Positions 31,501 through 39,905 of a stretch of 44,299 nucleotides of DNA are shown here, piece after piece (position 1 is the stretch's first letter; every line of letters starts with the position of its first letter). The DNA lies in NCBI RefSeq assembly GCF_000834655.1, contig NZ_JXQQ01000070.1, positions 1-44,299 on the forward strand. The letters are read 5' to 3'. The notes beneath the pieces were generated by a model. It made no database searches. It was not told the origin of the DNA and saw only the letters and a list, made by a program, of their open reading frames with translations. The position numbers were made by a program, and so were the translations under genes. The stretch comes from Variovorax paradoxus. Lineage in GTDB: Bacteria; Pseudomonadota; Gammaproteobacteria; Burkholderiales; Burkholderiaceae_C.

Positions 31501-32646
31501 ATGGCCTCCCTGAAAACCTCCCTCCACCGCAGAGACGCGATCAAGTACTTTGCCGCCGCCGGCGCCGCGGTTGCACTCCCCGCCCTCGCCCAACCCGCGC
31601 GCATCGTGCTCGGACAGTCCGCCGCCTTCAGCGGCCCCGCCGAGCAACTGGGCCTGCAGATGAACCAGGGCGCGCGCATCTACTTCGACGCGCTCAACGC
31701 CACCGGCGGCGTCAACGGCCGCACCATCGAGCTGCGCACGCTGGACGACGGCTACGAGCCCGAGCGCTGCAAGGCCAACACCGACAAGCTCATCAAGGAC
31801 GACGTCTTCGCCCTCTTCGGCTATGTCGGCACCCCCACCTGCATGGCCGCGATGCCGCTGGTCGATGCCGCGAAGATTCCGTTCTTCGGCCCGTTCACCG
31901 GCGCCGAGGCCCTGCGCGATCCGTTCCGCAAGACCGTGTTCCACGTGCGCGCCTCGTACGACGACGAGACCGCGCTGATCGTCAAGCAGCTCACCTCGCT
32001 GGGCATCCAGAAGATCGCCGTGTTCCACCAGAACGACGCGTACGGCCAAGCGGGCCTGGCCGGCGTGCTGCATGCGATGAAGCCCATCGGCCTGTCTCCG
32101 GTTGCCATCGGCACGGTCGAGCGCAACTCGGTCGACGTGGCCAAGGCGGTGAAGGACATCATGGCCGCCAAGCCCGCGGCCGTGGTCCAGGTGGGCGCCT
32201 ACAAGGCGTGCGCCGCGTTCATCCGCGAAGCGCGCAAGGCCGGGTACGGCGGCACCTTCTTCAACGTGTCGTTCGTCGGCACGCAGGCGCTGGCCGACGA
32301 GCTCGGCAAGGACGCCCGCGGCGTCGTGATCAGCCAGGTGATGCCCTCGCCGTTCTCCACCAGCACCGCGATCTCGCGCGAGTACGTGGAGGCCGTGCGC
32401 AAGGCCGGCGGCGACGCCAAGCCGAACTACTCGAGCATGGAAGGCTACGTGGCGGCCAAGGTGTTCGCCGAAGGCCTGAAGCGCGCCGGCAAGCCGGCCA
32501 CGCGCGATTCGCTGATCACCGGGCTCGAATCGATGCAGAACACCGACTTCGGCGGCTTCCACGTCGACTTCAGCGCGCGCGACCACAAGGCGTCGAACTA
32601 CGTGGAGCTGTCGATGCTCACGGAGGACGGCAAGGTCCGCCGCTGA
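31501..32646 (+). CDS. ABC transporter substrate-binding protein (branched-chain amino-acid/amide type)
   Basis: A 381-residue type I periplasmic binding protein. The N-terminus HRRDAIKYFAAAGAAVALPALAQPA is a twin-arginine-like signal with cleavage after ALA. The fold is recognisable from IVLGQSAAFSGPAEQLG, NATGGVNGRTIELRTLDDGY, the FALFGYVGTPTCMAAMPLV block and AYKACAAFIREARKAGYGG. It belongs to the LivJ/HAAT receptor group, but no permease or ATPase genes are adjacent, so it is an orphan receptor here. It converges on the IclR gene (15-base gap). The ligand is unknown. Confidence 0.9.
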   Translation: MASLKTSLHRRDAIKYFAAAGAAVALPALAQPARIVLGQSAAFSGPAEQLGLQMNQGARIYFDALNATGGVNGRTIELRTLDDGYEPERCKANTDKLIKDDVFALFGYVGTPTCMAAMPLVDAAKIPFFGPFTGAEALRDPFRKTVFHVRASYDDETALIVKQLTSLGIQKIAVFHQNDAYGQAGLAGVLHAMKPIGLSPVAIGTVERNSVDVAKAVKDIMAAKPAAVVQVGAYKACAAFIREARKAGYGGTFFNVSFVGTQALADELGKDARGVVISQVMPSPFSTSTAISREYVEAVRKAGGDAKPNYSSMEGYVAAKVFAEGLKRAGKPATRDSLITGLESMQNTDFGGFHVDFSARDHKASNYVELSMLTEDGKVRR

Positions 32647-32661
32647 CATCGACCATGCCCG

Positions 32662-33432
32662 CTAGCGCATCGCGCCGGCGGGCTCCCGCGTGTCCACCGC
32701 GCGAGTGATCTTCTGGCCCAGGGCCAGCAGCGGCGCGGCGAGTTCCGCCGCCACGTCGCTCGATGAATCCGTGGACGAGACGCTCACGTTCAGCACGTAG
32801 CCCCACGCAGATTCCAGCTTCAACGGCGCAGCCAGCGCCACCACTTCCGGCTGCCACGACGCGGCGCACCACCCCTGGCGCCCGACGCTCTCGATGGCCT
32901 TGTCGATCTCCTTGCGCAGCCGGGGCCAGTCGGTTCTTCGCGCGGCGAATTCCGCGAACAGCGCCTCGCGCGCATCGGCCGGTGCAACGGCCAGCCAGGC
33001 GCGTCCCAGCGATGTCAGCTCGATCGGCACGCGCTGCCCGCTCACCACGTTGCGCAGCGAGGCGCGGCGGTTGTAGCGGATCGATTCCAGGTAGACCATT
33101 TCCGACCGGTCGGCCACCGCCAGGCCGACGTTGATGCGCAGCTTTTCGGCCACCGTCCGCATCAGCGGCGCGGCGACCTGCAGCACGATCGAGCCGGTGC
33201 GCATGGCGTGCGCCAGGCTCAGCACCGGCGCGGCCAGCCTGTAGGCCCGCGCGCTGCGGTCGTGCGCGAGCATGCCGGCGACCACCAGCGTCTGCGTGAG
33301 GCGGCTCACCGTGGCCGGAGAGAGCCCCGTGCGCTCTGCGATCTCGCTGTTGCCGAGCAAGGTGGAGCCGGGCCGGAAGGCGCGAAGGATTTCCATGCCC
33401 CGTTCGAGCGAACGGTTGAGCGTGCTTGCCAT
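32662..33432 (-). CDS. IclR family transcriptional regulator
   Basis: A 256-residue regulator. Residues ~5-65 hold the IclR winged helix (LNRSLERGMEILRAF, NSEIAERTGLSPATVSRLTQ). The C-terminal effector domain has LRINVGLAVADRSEMVYLE, RVPIELTSLGRAWLA and WGYVLNVSVSS. The start MASTLNRS at 33432 follows AAGGAGACAAC; a longer version would begin 36 bases upstream. It is divergent from the Bug/enoyl-CoA hydratase/ligase operon. A TTCCACTGAGTGGAA inverted repeat lies in the shared promoter, and a near copy lies before the Bug/dehydrogenase operon, so it probably controls both units. The effector is unknown. Confidence 0.93.
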   Translation of the reverse strand: MASTLNRSLERGMEILRAFRPGSTLLGNSEIAERTGLSPATVSRLTQTLVVAGMLAHDRSARAYRLAAPVLSLAHAMRTGSIVLQVAAPLMRTVAEKLRINVGLAVADRSEMVYLESIRYNRRASLRNVVSGQRVPIELTSLGRAWLAVAPADAREALFAEFAARRTDWPRLRKEIDKAIESVGRQGWCAASWQPEVVALAAPLKLESAWGYVLNVSVSSTDSSSDVAAELAAPLLALGQKITRAVDTREPAGAMR

Positions 33433-33472
33433 GTTGTCTCCTTGATTCTCAGAGCTGCGGCGCATCATTCAT

Positions 33473-33487
33473 TTCCACTGAGTGGAA
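33473..33487. promoter_or_regulatory. Candidate IclR operator A
   Basis: TTCCACTGAGTGGAA is a perfect 7-bp inverted repeat about one central base, placed 41 bases before the IclR start and 76 bases before the Bug receptor start. It differs at two positions from the repeat at 39583-39597. IclR-type operators are of this size and symmetry. Confidence 0.7.
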
Positions 33488-33563
33488 TTGGACGGGTGCG
33501 CGGCGGGAGTATGCGACCTAAGCTGAAGGCTCGCTTCAATCCCCGACAAAGAGAGAGACAAAC

Positions 33564-34532
33564 ATGCCGTCATCCACAACTTTTCGCGCGCTCGCGTTGT
33601 CGCTCGTTGCGCTCGCGCCGCTCGCCACCTGGGCCGCCTTCCCCGACAAGCCGCTGCGCATCGTGGTGCCCTTCGCGCCCGGCGGCGGCACCGATGCCAT
33701 CACGCGCTCGCTCGGCATCGGCATGTCGGAAGCGCTGGGCCAACCCGTCATCGTCGACAACAAGCCCGGTGCAGGCACGATCATCGGCAGCGAGTTCGTT
33801 GCCAAGAGCGCGCCCGACGGCTACACGCTCGTCATGGCGACTTTCGCGCATGCGGTGAACCCGGGGCTGCAGCCCAAGTTGCCCTACGACACCGACAAGG
33901 CCTTCGCGCCCGTGGCGCTGATCGGCGTCTCGCCCAACGTGCTGGTGGTGCGCACCGACAGCCCCTACAAGACCGTTGCGGACCTGATCGCCGCGGCCAA
34001 GGCGAAGCCGGGCAAGCTGACCTTCGCATCGCAGGGCAACGGCACCTCGGCGCACCTGGCCGGCGAGCTCTTCAAGAACCTCGCCAAGGTCGAGCTGACC
34101 CACATTCCCTACCGCGGTGCGGGACCCGCGATGACCGACCTCCTGGGCGGCCAGGTGGACATGATGTTCGCCACCGCGTCGGCCGTGCGCCCCTTCGTGG
34201 ACAGCGGCAAGATGCGCGCGCTCGGCGTGACCACCGCGCGCCGCTCCCCCGCCTACGCCGGCGTGCCGACGCTCGCCGAAGCCGGCGTGCCCGGCTACGC
34301 GGCCGAGAGCTGGTATGGCCTCTACGTCGCGGCCAGGACGCCCAAGGACGTGATCGACCAGCTCAACGCCGCTGTCAGGAAGGCCGTCAAGGCACCCGCC
34401 TTCATCAAGCAGACCGAGTCGGAAGGGCTGGCCGTCGACGTCGGCGCGCCCGCGCAACTGGACACCTACGTGCGCGCCGAAGAAGTGCGCTGGCGCAAGG
34501 TCGTCAAGGACAACCACATCACCACAGACTGA
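33564..34532 (+). CDS. Bug-family tripartite tricarboxylate transporter receptor (first copy)
   Basis: A 322-residue periplasmic receptor of the Bug/TctC type. Signal peptide MPSSTTFRALALSLVALAPLATWA, cleavage near residue 24. Family blocks are FPDKPLRIVVPFAPGGGTDA, VIVDNKPGAGTIIGS, GNGTSAHLAGELFK, IPYRGAGPAMTDLLGGQVD and PTLAEAGVPGYAAESWYGL. Bug proteins bind carboxylates; many have no adjacent TctAB permease, as here. It is the first gene of an operon with enoyl-CoA hydratase (13-base gap) and CoA ligase, so its ligand is probably the acid that those enzymes process. Confidence 0.93.
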   Translation: MPSSTTFRALALSLVALAPLATWAAFPDKPLRIVVPFAPGGGTDAITRSLGIGMSEALGQPVIVDNKPGAGTIIGSEFVAKSAPDGYTLVMATFAHAVNPGLQPKLPYDTDKAFAPVALIGVSPNVLVVRTDSPYKTVADLIAAAKAKPGKLTFASQGNGTSAHLAGELFKNLAKVELTHIPYRGAGPAMTDLLGGQVDMMFATASAVRPFVDSGKMRALGVTTARRSPAYAGVPTLAEAGVPGYAAESWYGLYVAARTPKDVIDQLNAAVRKAVKAPAFIKQTESEGLAVDVGAPAQLDTYVRAEEVRWRKVVKDNHITTD

Positions 34533-34545
34533 GGAGCACCACCCC

Positions 34546-35358
34546 ATGAGCACGACACCCGACGCAGCACCATCGCTGATCGAACTGGAGATCGAGGCCG
34601 GCATCGCGACCCTGACGCTGAACCGCCCCGAGAAACGCAATGCCATCACCGACGGCATGCGCAGCGATTTCATCGCCGCGTTGGAGAAGATCGGCGCCGA
34701 CAACGCGGTGCGCGCGCTGGTGCTGACCGGCGCCGGCAAGGGCTTCTGCGCCGGCGGCGACGTCGCCGGCATGCAGCGGCGCATGGACGCGCCCGCAGGC
34801 GAGGTCGGCTTCAACGGCTGGAGCCGGCAGCAGCGCGTGCACCACTCGGTGTCGCTGCTGCATACGATGCCCAAGCCGGTGATCGCCGCCGTCAACGGCG
34901 GCGCCAACGGCCTCGGCGCCGACATGGCGATGGCCTGCGATTTCGTGCTGGCCTCCGACGCGGCCAGCTTCGCGTGGAGCTACATCAAACGCGGGCTCAT
35001 TCCGGACGGCGGCGGCATGTATTTCCTGCCGCGCCGCGTGGGCCTTTCGCGCGCGAAAGAGCTGATCTTCACCGGCCGAAAGGTCGAGCCCGACGAAGCG
35101 CTGAAGCTCGGCATCGCCGACCGCGTGACGAGCGCGCAGAACCTGCTCGCCGACGCGCACGCCTGGGCGACCGAACTGTCGCAAGGCTCGGCGGCCGCGA
35201 TCGCGCTGGGCAAGTCGATCCTCAACCAGAGCTTCGAATCTCCGGCCGAGCAGGTGTTCGCCAAGGGCAGCCAGGCGCAGGGCATCTGCTACACGACGCA
35301 GCAGCATCGCGATGCGGTGCTGGCGTTTCTGAATGCGGGCAAGGAGAAGGCGGCATGA
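34546..35358 (+). CDS. Enoyl-CoA hydratase/isomerase family protein with PaaG-like active site
   Basis: A 270-residue crotonase-fold protein. LNRPEKRNAITDGM, GAGKGFCAGGDVAGM (CoA-binding oxyanion region) and NGGANGLGADMAMACDF are typical. The two catalytic Glu of classical hydratases are not present: the first site reads GLGADMAM and the second reads SYIKRGLIPDGGG. The PDGG Asp is the one used by PaaG-type isomerases and related crotonases, so isomerase or a non-standard hydratase/lyase role is more likely than simple enoyl-CoA hydration. The ATG lies behind GAGGAG overlapping the Bug stop. It overlaps the ligase start by 4 bases (ATGA). Confidence 0.88.
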   Translation: MSTTPDAAPSLIELEIEAGIATLTLNRPEKRNAITDGMRSDFIAALEKIGADNAVRALVLTGAGKGFCAGGDVAGMQRRMDAPAGEVGFNGWSRQQRVHHSVSLLHTMPKPVIAAVNGGANGLGADMAMACDFVLASDAASFAWSYIKRGLIPDGGGMYFLPRRVGLSRAKELIFTGRKVEPDEALKLGIADRVTSAQNLLADAHAWATELSQGSAAAIALGKSILNQSFESPAEQVFAKGSQAQGICYTTQQHRDAVLAFLNAGKEKAA

Positions 35359-37475
35359 GCGCCCTCTTGCCGGACATGCCCGACAACGCGATCGCGCGGC
35401 TGATGAAGCCGCGCAGCGTGGCCGTGATCGGCGCCTCGGCCGATCCGACGAAGACCGCGGGCCGCCCGGTCGCGTACCTGACGAAGCACGGCTTCGGCGG
35501 CGCGATCTATCCGGTGAATCCGCGCGCGGATGTGATCGGCGGACTCAAGAGCTATCCCGATGTGCAGTCGCTGCCCGAAGCGCCCGATGTCGGCATCGTG
35601 CTGCTCGGCGCCGAGCGCGCGCACGAGGCGGTGCGCGACCTTGCCGCGCGCGGCACCGCGGCCGCCATCGTGCTGGCCAGCGGCTACACCGAGGTGGGCG
35701 CGGAAGGCGCGCGGCGCCAGCAGCAACTGCTGGAGGCGGCGGGCAGCATGCGCATCCTGGGGCCCAACACCATCGGGCTGGTCAACCTCACGGACCGCAT
35801 CACGCTCTCGGCCACGGGCGCGCTGGAACTGGAAGACTTCACGGCCGGCAGCATCGGCGTGGTGTCGCAGAGCGGCGGCATCCTGGGCGCGCTGTTGTCG
35901 CGCGCGGCGGCGCGGGGCATCGGGCTGTCGAAGCTGATCTCCACGAGCAACGAAGCCGACCTGGACATGGCCGACTTCATCGACCACCTGGCCGACGACG
36001 AGGCGACCTCGGTGATCGCGCTCTACATGGAAGGCGTGCGCAACCCCGCCAAGTTCAAGGCCGCGGCGCTCAAGGCCGCGCGCAAGGGCAAGCCGGTCGT
36101 CGTGTTCAAGGTCGGGCGTTCCGAATCGGGCGCGGCGGCGGCCGTGTCGCACACCGGCGCGCTCGCGGGTGCCGACCGCATGTACGACGCGCTCTTCCGC
36201 GAAGTCGGCGTCATCCGCGCAGAGACGTTTTCGGACCTGCTCGACCTGCCTGCCGCGCTGGTCACCGGCCGGCGTCTGGCGGGCCGCCGCGTCGCGGTGC
36301 TCACATCGACCGGCGGCGCGGGAACGCTGGTGGCCGACAGCCTCGGCACCGCGGGCTTCGAGACGCCGGCGCCCGACGAGGCGACGGCCGCCGCGCTGCG
36401 GGCGCTGCAGTCGGGCGACCACGCGGTGCTGGACCGCAACCCCATCGACGTCACGCTCGCGGGCCTGCAGCCTGCCCTGCTGCGCGGCGCGATCACCTCG
36501 CTGCTGGCGAGCCCCAGCTACGACGCGGTGGTGGTGATCGTCGGCTCTTCGGGCCTGGCAATGCCCGACCTCATGGCCAGCGCCATCCATGACAGCCTGC
36601 CGGGCAGCGACAAGCCGCTGGTCGTGTTCGTGAGCCCGCATGCGCCCGGCATCGCAAGCCTGCTGAACCGGCGCGGCGTGCCCGCGTTCCTGGCGCCCGA
36701 AAGCTGCACGAGCGCGCTCGCCTCGATGCTTCAAACGGCGCAGTGGAAAGAGCCCGCGGCGCGAGGCGATGACACGACTGCCATCGTCCGCATCGACGAC
36801 CTCCCCGAGGGATCGTTGAACGAAGCCGAAGCGAAGAACCTGTTCGCGGGCTTCGGCGTGCCCTGCGTGCGCGAGCGCATCGTCGCCAATGCCGAAGAGG
36901 CGGTGGCCGCGGCGCGCGAGATGGGCGAAGGCAAGGTCGTGCTCAAGATCCTCTCGTCCGAGATCACGCACAAGAGCGACGTCGGCGGCGTGGCGGTCGG
37001 CATCGCCGCGGACCGTGTCGGCGAACGGCTCGAGCGCATGGTTGCGGAGGTGAGCGAACGCGCTGGCGTGCAGCCGCGGCAGTTCCTGGTGCAGGAGATG
37101 GTCGAGGGCGGCGTGGAGCTGATCCTCGGCTGCCATCGCGATCCGCTGGGTTCGGCCGTGCTGCTGGGCATGGGCGGGGTGACGGCCGAACTGCTCAAGG
37201 ACACCGCGCTGCGCATGGTGCCGCCGGGTGGATTGAGCCGCGACGAGGCGCTGTCGCTCGTGCGCGAACTGCGCACCTGGCCGCTGCTCGACGGCTTCCG
37301 GGGGCGCAAGCCGGCCGACGTCGATGCGCTGGTGTCGGCGATCGTCGCGTTCTCCCGGATGATCGACGCGCTCGGCGAGCGGCTTGTCGAGGCGGAGATC
37401 AATCCGGTGTTCGTGCTGCCGAAGGGAGAAGGCGTGCGTGCGGCCGACGGGGTGGCGGTGCTCGCACGCGGGTGA
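35355..37475 (+). CDS. ADP-forming-type acyl-CoA synthetase (acetate--CoA ligase family, fused domains)
   Basis: A 706-residue single-chain CoA ligase. The CoA-binding Rossmann domain comes first (KPRSVAVIGASADPTKTAGR), then the succinyl-CoA-ligase-like domains with the phosphohistidine in AAVSHTGALAGADRMYDA, and last an ATP-grasp domain (NEAEAKNLFAGFGVPC, VVLKILSSEITHKSDVGGV, EMVEGGVELILGCHRDP). It makes an acyl-CoA from an acid, CoA and ATP. The Sphingobium FerA feruloyl-CoA synthetase belongs to this group and partners a crotonase, but the acid here is unknown. It overlaps the upstream crotonase gene by 4 bases and is the last gene of the operon, converging on the dehydrogenase gene. Confidence 0.9.
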   Translation: MSALLPDMPDNAIARLMKPRSVAVIGASADPTKTAGRPVAYLTKHGFGGAIYPVNPRADVIGGLKSYPDVQSLPEAPDVGIVLLGAERAHEAVRDLAARGTAAAIVLASGYTEVGAEGARRQQQLLEAAGSMRILGPNTIGLVNLTDRITLSATGALELEDFTAGSIGVVSQSGGILGALLSRAAARGIGLSKLISTSNEADLDMADFIDHLADDEATSVIALYMEGVRNPAKFKAAALKAARKGKPVVVFKVGRSESGAAAAVSHTGALAGADRMYDALFREVGVIRAETFSDLLDLPAALVTGRRLAGRRVAVLTSTGGAGTLVADSLGTAGFETPAPDEATAAALRALQSGDHAVLDRNPIDVTLAGLQPALLRGAITSLLASPSYDAVVVIVGSSGLAMPDLMASAIHDSLPGSDKPLVVFVSPHAPGIASLLNRRGVPAFLAPESCTSALASMLQTAQWKEPAARGDDTTAIVRIDDLPEGSLNEAEAKNLFAGFGVPCVRERIVANAEEAVAAAREMGEGKVVLKILSSEITHKSDVGGVAVGIAADRVGERLERMVAEVSERAGVQPRQFLVQEMVEGGVELILGCHRDPLGSAVLLGMGGVTAELLKDTALRMVPPGGLSRDEALSLVRELRTWPLLDGFRGRKPADVDALVSAIVAFSRMIDALGERLVEAEINPVFVLPKGEGVRAADGVAVLARG

Positions 37476-37496
37476 GCCGGGCGCGCCGCCGCCGGA

Positions 37497-38480
37497 TCAG
37501 CCCCTGCGGCGCGCTGCCTCCAGCGCTTCGGGGTTCACGACATCGGCGAGCCGGCCTTCGGCGAACGCGTTGATGTTGTCGAAGGCGATGCCGAAATAGC
37601 GCTCGTAGTTGTCCTTCTCGACGTAGCCGATGTGCGGCGTGCACAGCACGTTGGGCAAAGCGAGCAGCGGATGGCCGGGCGTCATGACCGGCTCCTGCTC
37701 GTAGACGTCGACCGCCGCAAACCCGGGATGGCCCCCGCGCAGCGCCTGCTCGAGGGCGCCCTCGGCGACCAGCTCGGCGCGGCTGGTGTTGACCAGCAGC
37801 GCGGTGCGCTTCATGCGCGCGAGGTCGTCGGCGGTGACCAGTCCGCGAGTGTCCGCCGTGAGCCGCACATGCAGGCTGATCACGTCGCTCTCGGCGAAGA
37901 AGGCTTCGCGCGACGGCGCGACCTCGAAGCCGTCGGCACGCGCCGCGGCGGTCGATGCCTCTCGGCCCCAGACCCAGACCTTCATGCCGAACACGCGGCC
38001 ATACGCAGCCACCTGCCGGCCGATGCGGCCGTAGCTCCAGACGCCCAGGCGCTGTCCGCCGAGTTGCTGTCCGAGGTGCCCTTGCCAGAGGCCCTGTCGC
38101 ATGCGGTTGGCCTCGTCGACCAGGTGCCGGCGGCTCGCGAGCGCGAGCGCCCAGCTCAGTTCCGCGGTGGCGGAACCCGCCCCGCTGCCTTCGGCCACGA
38201 GCACGCCGCGCGCCGTGCAGGCCGCCAGGTCGACGTGGCCCGCGAGCTTGCCGGTCTGGCTGATCAGTCGGAGCTTCGGCAAACGATCGAGCAGCGCGGC
38301 ATCGATGCGGGTGCGCTCGCGCGTGAGCACGATGGCATCGGCATCGGCGAAACGCTCGGCCAATGCGTCGGTGCCCTTGACCGTGTCGTTGAAGATGTGC
38401 GTCTCGTGGGCGTCGAGCTTGGAGAAGCAGGCGAGGCCTCGGACGCAGTCCTGGTAGTCGTCCGGGATGGCGATGCGCAT
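37497..38480 (-). CDS. D-2-hydroxyacid dehydrogenase (NAD-dependent)
   Basis: A 327-residue dehydrogenase of the PGDH/formate-dehydrogenase type. The nucleotide-binding domain is in the middle (LGVWSYGRIGRQVAAYGRVFG, a GxGxxG variant with Ser-Tyr before the Gly). Catalytic residues follow the family: Arg in LLVNTSRAELV, Glu in VDVYEQEPVM, and His in LCTPHIGYVEKDNYERYF. It would reduce a 2-oxoacid or oxidise a D-2-hydroxyacid. The start at 38480 has AAGGAACACC before it; an ATG at 38504 overlaps the upstream Bug stop (ATGA) but lacks a ribosome-binding site. Co-transcribed with the Bug receptor. Confidence 0.88.
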   Translation of the reverse strand: MRIAIPDDYQDCVRGLACFSKLDAHETHIFNDTVKGTDALAERFADADAIVLTRERTRIDAALLDRLPKLRLISQTGKLAGHVDLAACTARGVLVAEGSGAGSATAELSWALALASRRHLVDEANRMRQGLWQGHLGQQLGGQRLGVWSYGRIGRQVAAYGRVFGMKVWVWGREASTAAARADGFEVAPSREAFFAESDVISLHVRLTADTRGLVTADDLARMKRTALLVNTSRAELVAEGALEQALRGGHPGFAAVDVYEQEPVMTPGHPLLALPNVLCTPHIGYVEKDNYERYFGIAFDNINAFAEGRLADVVNPEALEAARRRG

Positions 38481-38500
38481 GCGCAGGTGTTCCTTGTCTT

Positions 38501-39490
38501 TCATTGCAGCGTGATGTGAAGTTCTTCGACCGTGCGCTTCCACATCGCCAGGTCGTTGCGGACCAGCGTCGTGAACTGGTCGGGCGGCATGCCGCCGGGC
38601 GCGATGCCCTGGGCCTTGAAGAGATCGCGCACTTCCTTCGTGTCGAGGGCGCGCTTGACCTCGGCGTAGAGGCGCTGCGTCACGGCCGCCGGCGTGCCGG
38701 CCTTGAGCAGCAGGCCGTACCAGCCGTGCACCTCGAAGCCCGGATAGCCCTGCTCGGCCACAGTGCGCACAGCAGGAAGCCCATCGAAGCGCGTGGCTGT
38801 CGCGACGGCCAGCGCGCGCAGCTTGCCGGCTTGGATGAACGGCAAGGCACTGCTCATGTCGAGGAACATGAACTGGATCTGCCCGCCCAGGAGGTCCTGT
38901 ACCGCGGGGCCGGCGCCCCGGTAGGGCACGTGGGTCGCACGAATGCCGGCGCGCTGCGCGAAGAGCGCCGCGCCCAGGTGCGCCGAGGTGCCGTTGCCGG
39001 AGGAGCCGTACGAAAGGCCGTCCGGCTTGGCCTTGGCGCTGGCCACCAGCGCCTGCAGGTCGGCGGCGGGGAAATCGGTGCGCACCACGACGGCATGGGG
39101 CACGAAACCCACCACGGTCAGCGGGGCGAAATCGCGCAGCGTGTCGAAGGGATAACCGGGCATCAGCGCCGGATTGGTGACAGCCAGGATCGACGGAAAG
39201 ACCAGCGTGTAGCCGTCCGCCGGCTGGTGCCTGACCTCGCTCATGCCGATGACGCCGCCACCGCCGGGCTTGTTGTCGATGATCACGGGCTGGCCCAGGT
39301 TCGTCGACATGATCTTGCCGACCGCGCGCGCCATGAGGTCCGTGGGACCGCCTGGCGAGAACGGCACGACGATGCGGATCTGCTTCGAAGGGAAGGTGTC
39401 GGCCCAGGCGCGCGGGGCGAATGCCATGAGCGCGAGTGCGCCTCCCATGGCGTTGAAGTGGCGCCGGGATGGGGCGGTGGTTGGGGGCAT
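38501..39490 (-). CDS. Bug-family tripartite tricarboxylate transporter receptor (second copy)
   Basis: A 329-residue periplasmic receptor. The N-terminus SRRHFNAMGGALALMAFAPRAWA is a twin-arginine-like signal. Family blocks are FPSKQIRIVVPFSPGGPTDL, VIIDNKPGGGGVIGMSE, SYGSSGNGTSAHLGAALF, VPYRGAGPAVQDLLGGQIQF and VAEQGYPGFEVHGWYGLL. The start at 39490 follows AGGAGACCCG. Its promoter holds an AATTCCATTCAGTGGAATT repeat nearly matching the one beside the IclR gene. It is clearly diverged from the first Bug receptor, so the two may bind different acids of one pathway. Confidence 0.93.
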   Translation of the reverse strand: MPPTTAPSRRHFNAMGGALALMAFAPRAWADTFPSKQIRIVVPFSPGGPTDLMARAVGKIMSTNLGQPVIIDNKPGGGGVIGMSEVRHQPADGYTLVFPSILAVTNPALMPGYPFDTLRDFAPLTVVGFVPHAVVVRTDFPAADLQALVASAKAKPDGLSYGSSGNGTSAHLGAALFAQRAGIRATHVPYRGAGPAVQDLLGGQIQFMFLDMSSALPFIQAGKLRALAVATATRFDGLPAVRTVAEQGYPGFEVHGWYGLLLKAGTPAAVTQRLYAEVKRALDTKEVRDLFKAQGIAPGGMPPDQFTTLVRNDLAMWKRTVEELHITLQ

Positions 39491-39580
39491 CGGGTCTCCT
39501 TGGGGATGCATCGCTGCATGCGGACATCTTTTGTCTCAGCGGATCAGCTTAGGCCCGGGCTCGTTTGACCGCATCCTGCC

Positions 39581-39599
39581 AATTCCATTCAGTGGAATT
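39581..39599. promoter_or_regulatory. Candidate IclR operator B
   Basis: AATTCCATTCAGTGGAATT is an inverted repeat of 7-9 bp arms around a short centre. Its core TTCCATTCAGTGGAA matches operator A (33473-33487) at 13 of 15 positions. It lies 91 bases before the second Bug receptor start. Confidence 0.7.
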
Positions 39600-39671
39600 G
39601 ATACGCGCGGTTTCGATATCGCATCGGCCACGTTGCGCTGCGGACCGAATTAATACGTTAGACTTCACTTC

Positions 39672-39739
39672 GGTAGCCCCTTGTTTTCTCCCTCCTCCCC
39701 TTCTCAGGGCTACCCTTGCCCGCCTCGTGCGGGCTTTTT
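39672..39739 (+). ncRNA. Candidate C-rich-loop ('cuckoo'-type) small RNA
   Basis: No ORF is present here. GGTAGCCC (39672-39679) pairs perfectly with GGGCTACC (39707-39714), leaving a 27-base pyrimidine-rich loop that contains CCTCCTCCC (39691-39699). That sequence is complementary to the Shine-Dalgarno region and matches the defining motif of cuckoo/CcsR-type sRNAs. It is followed at once by a factor-independent terminator (39718-39739). A weak promoter, TTGCGC (39633) and TACGTT (39654), lies just upstream with a short spacer. The transcript would be ~70-80 bases. Structure and motif are seen; existence and function are inferred. Confidence 0.65.
39718..39739 (+). terminator. Rho-independent terminator of the small RNA
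   Basis: GCCCGC, loop CTCGT, GCGGGC, then TTTTT. The perfect 6-bp GC stem and T run read on the plus strand with no gene ending upstream, which supports a non-coding transcript. Confidence 0.8.
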
Positions 39740-39905
39740 CTTGCCCGGTCGGCTCGATTGCGCGGTCGAGACCGGCGGTTGATCAATCACGGCTCTTTGA
39801 TCGTTCGCGGGTTCCGGTGTGTCGGCTGGGAAGCGAGTCGGGCGTTATCAAGGTGCGTCGTCCACACGACGCATCCTTTGATGCCAATTGCTTAGAAAGA
39901 AACAC

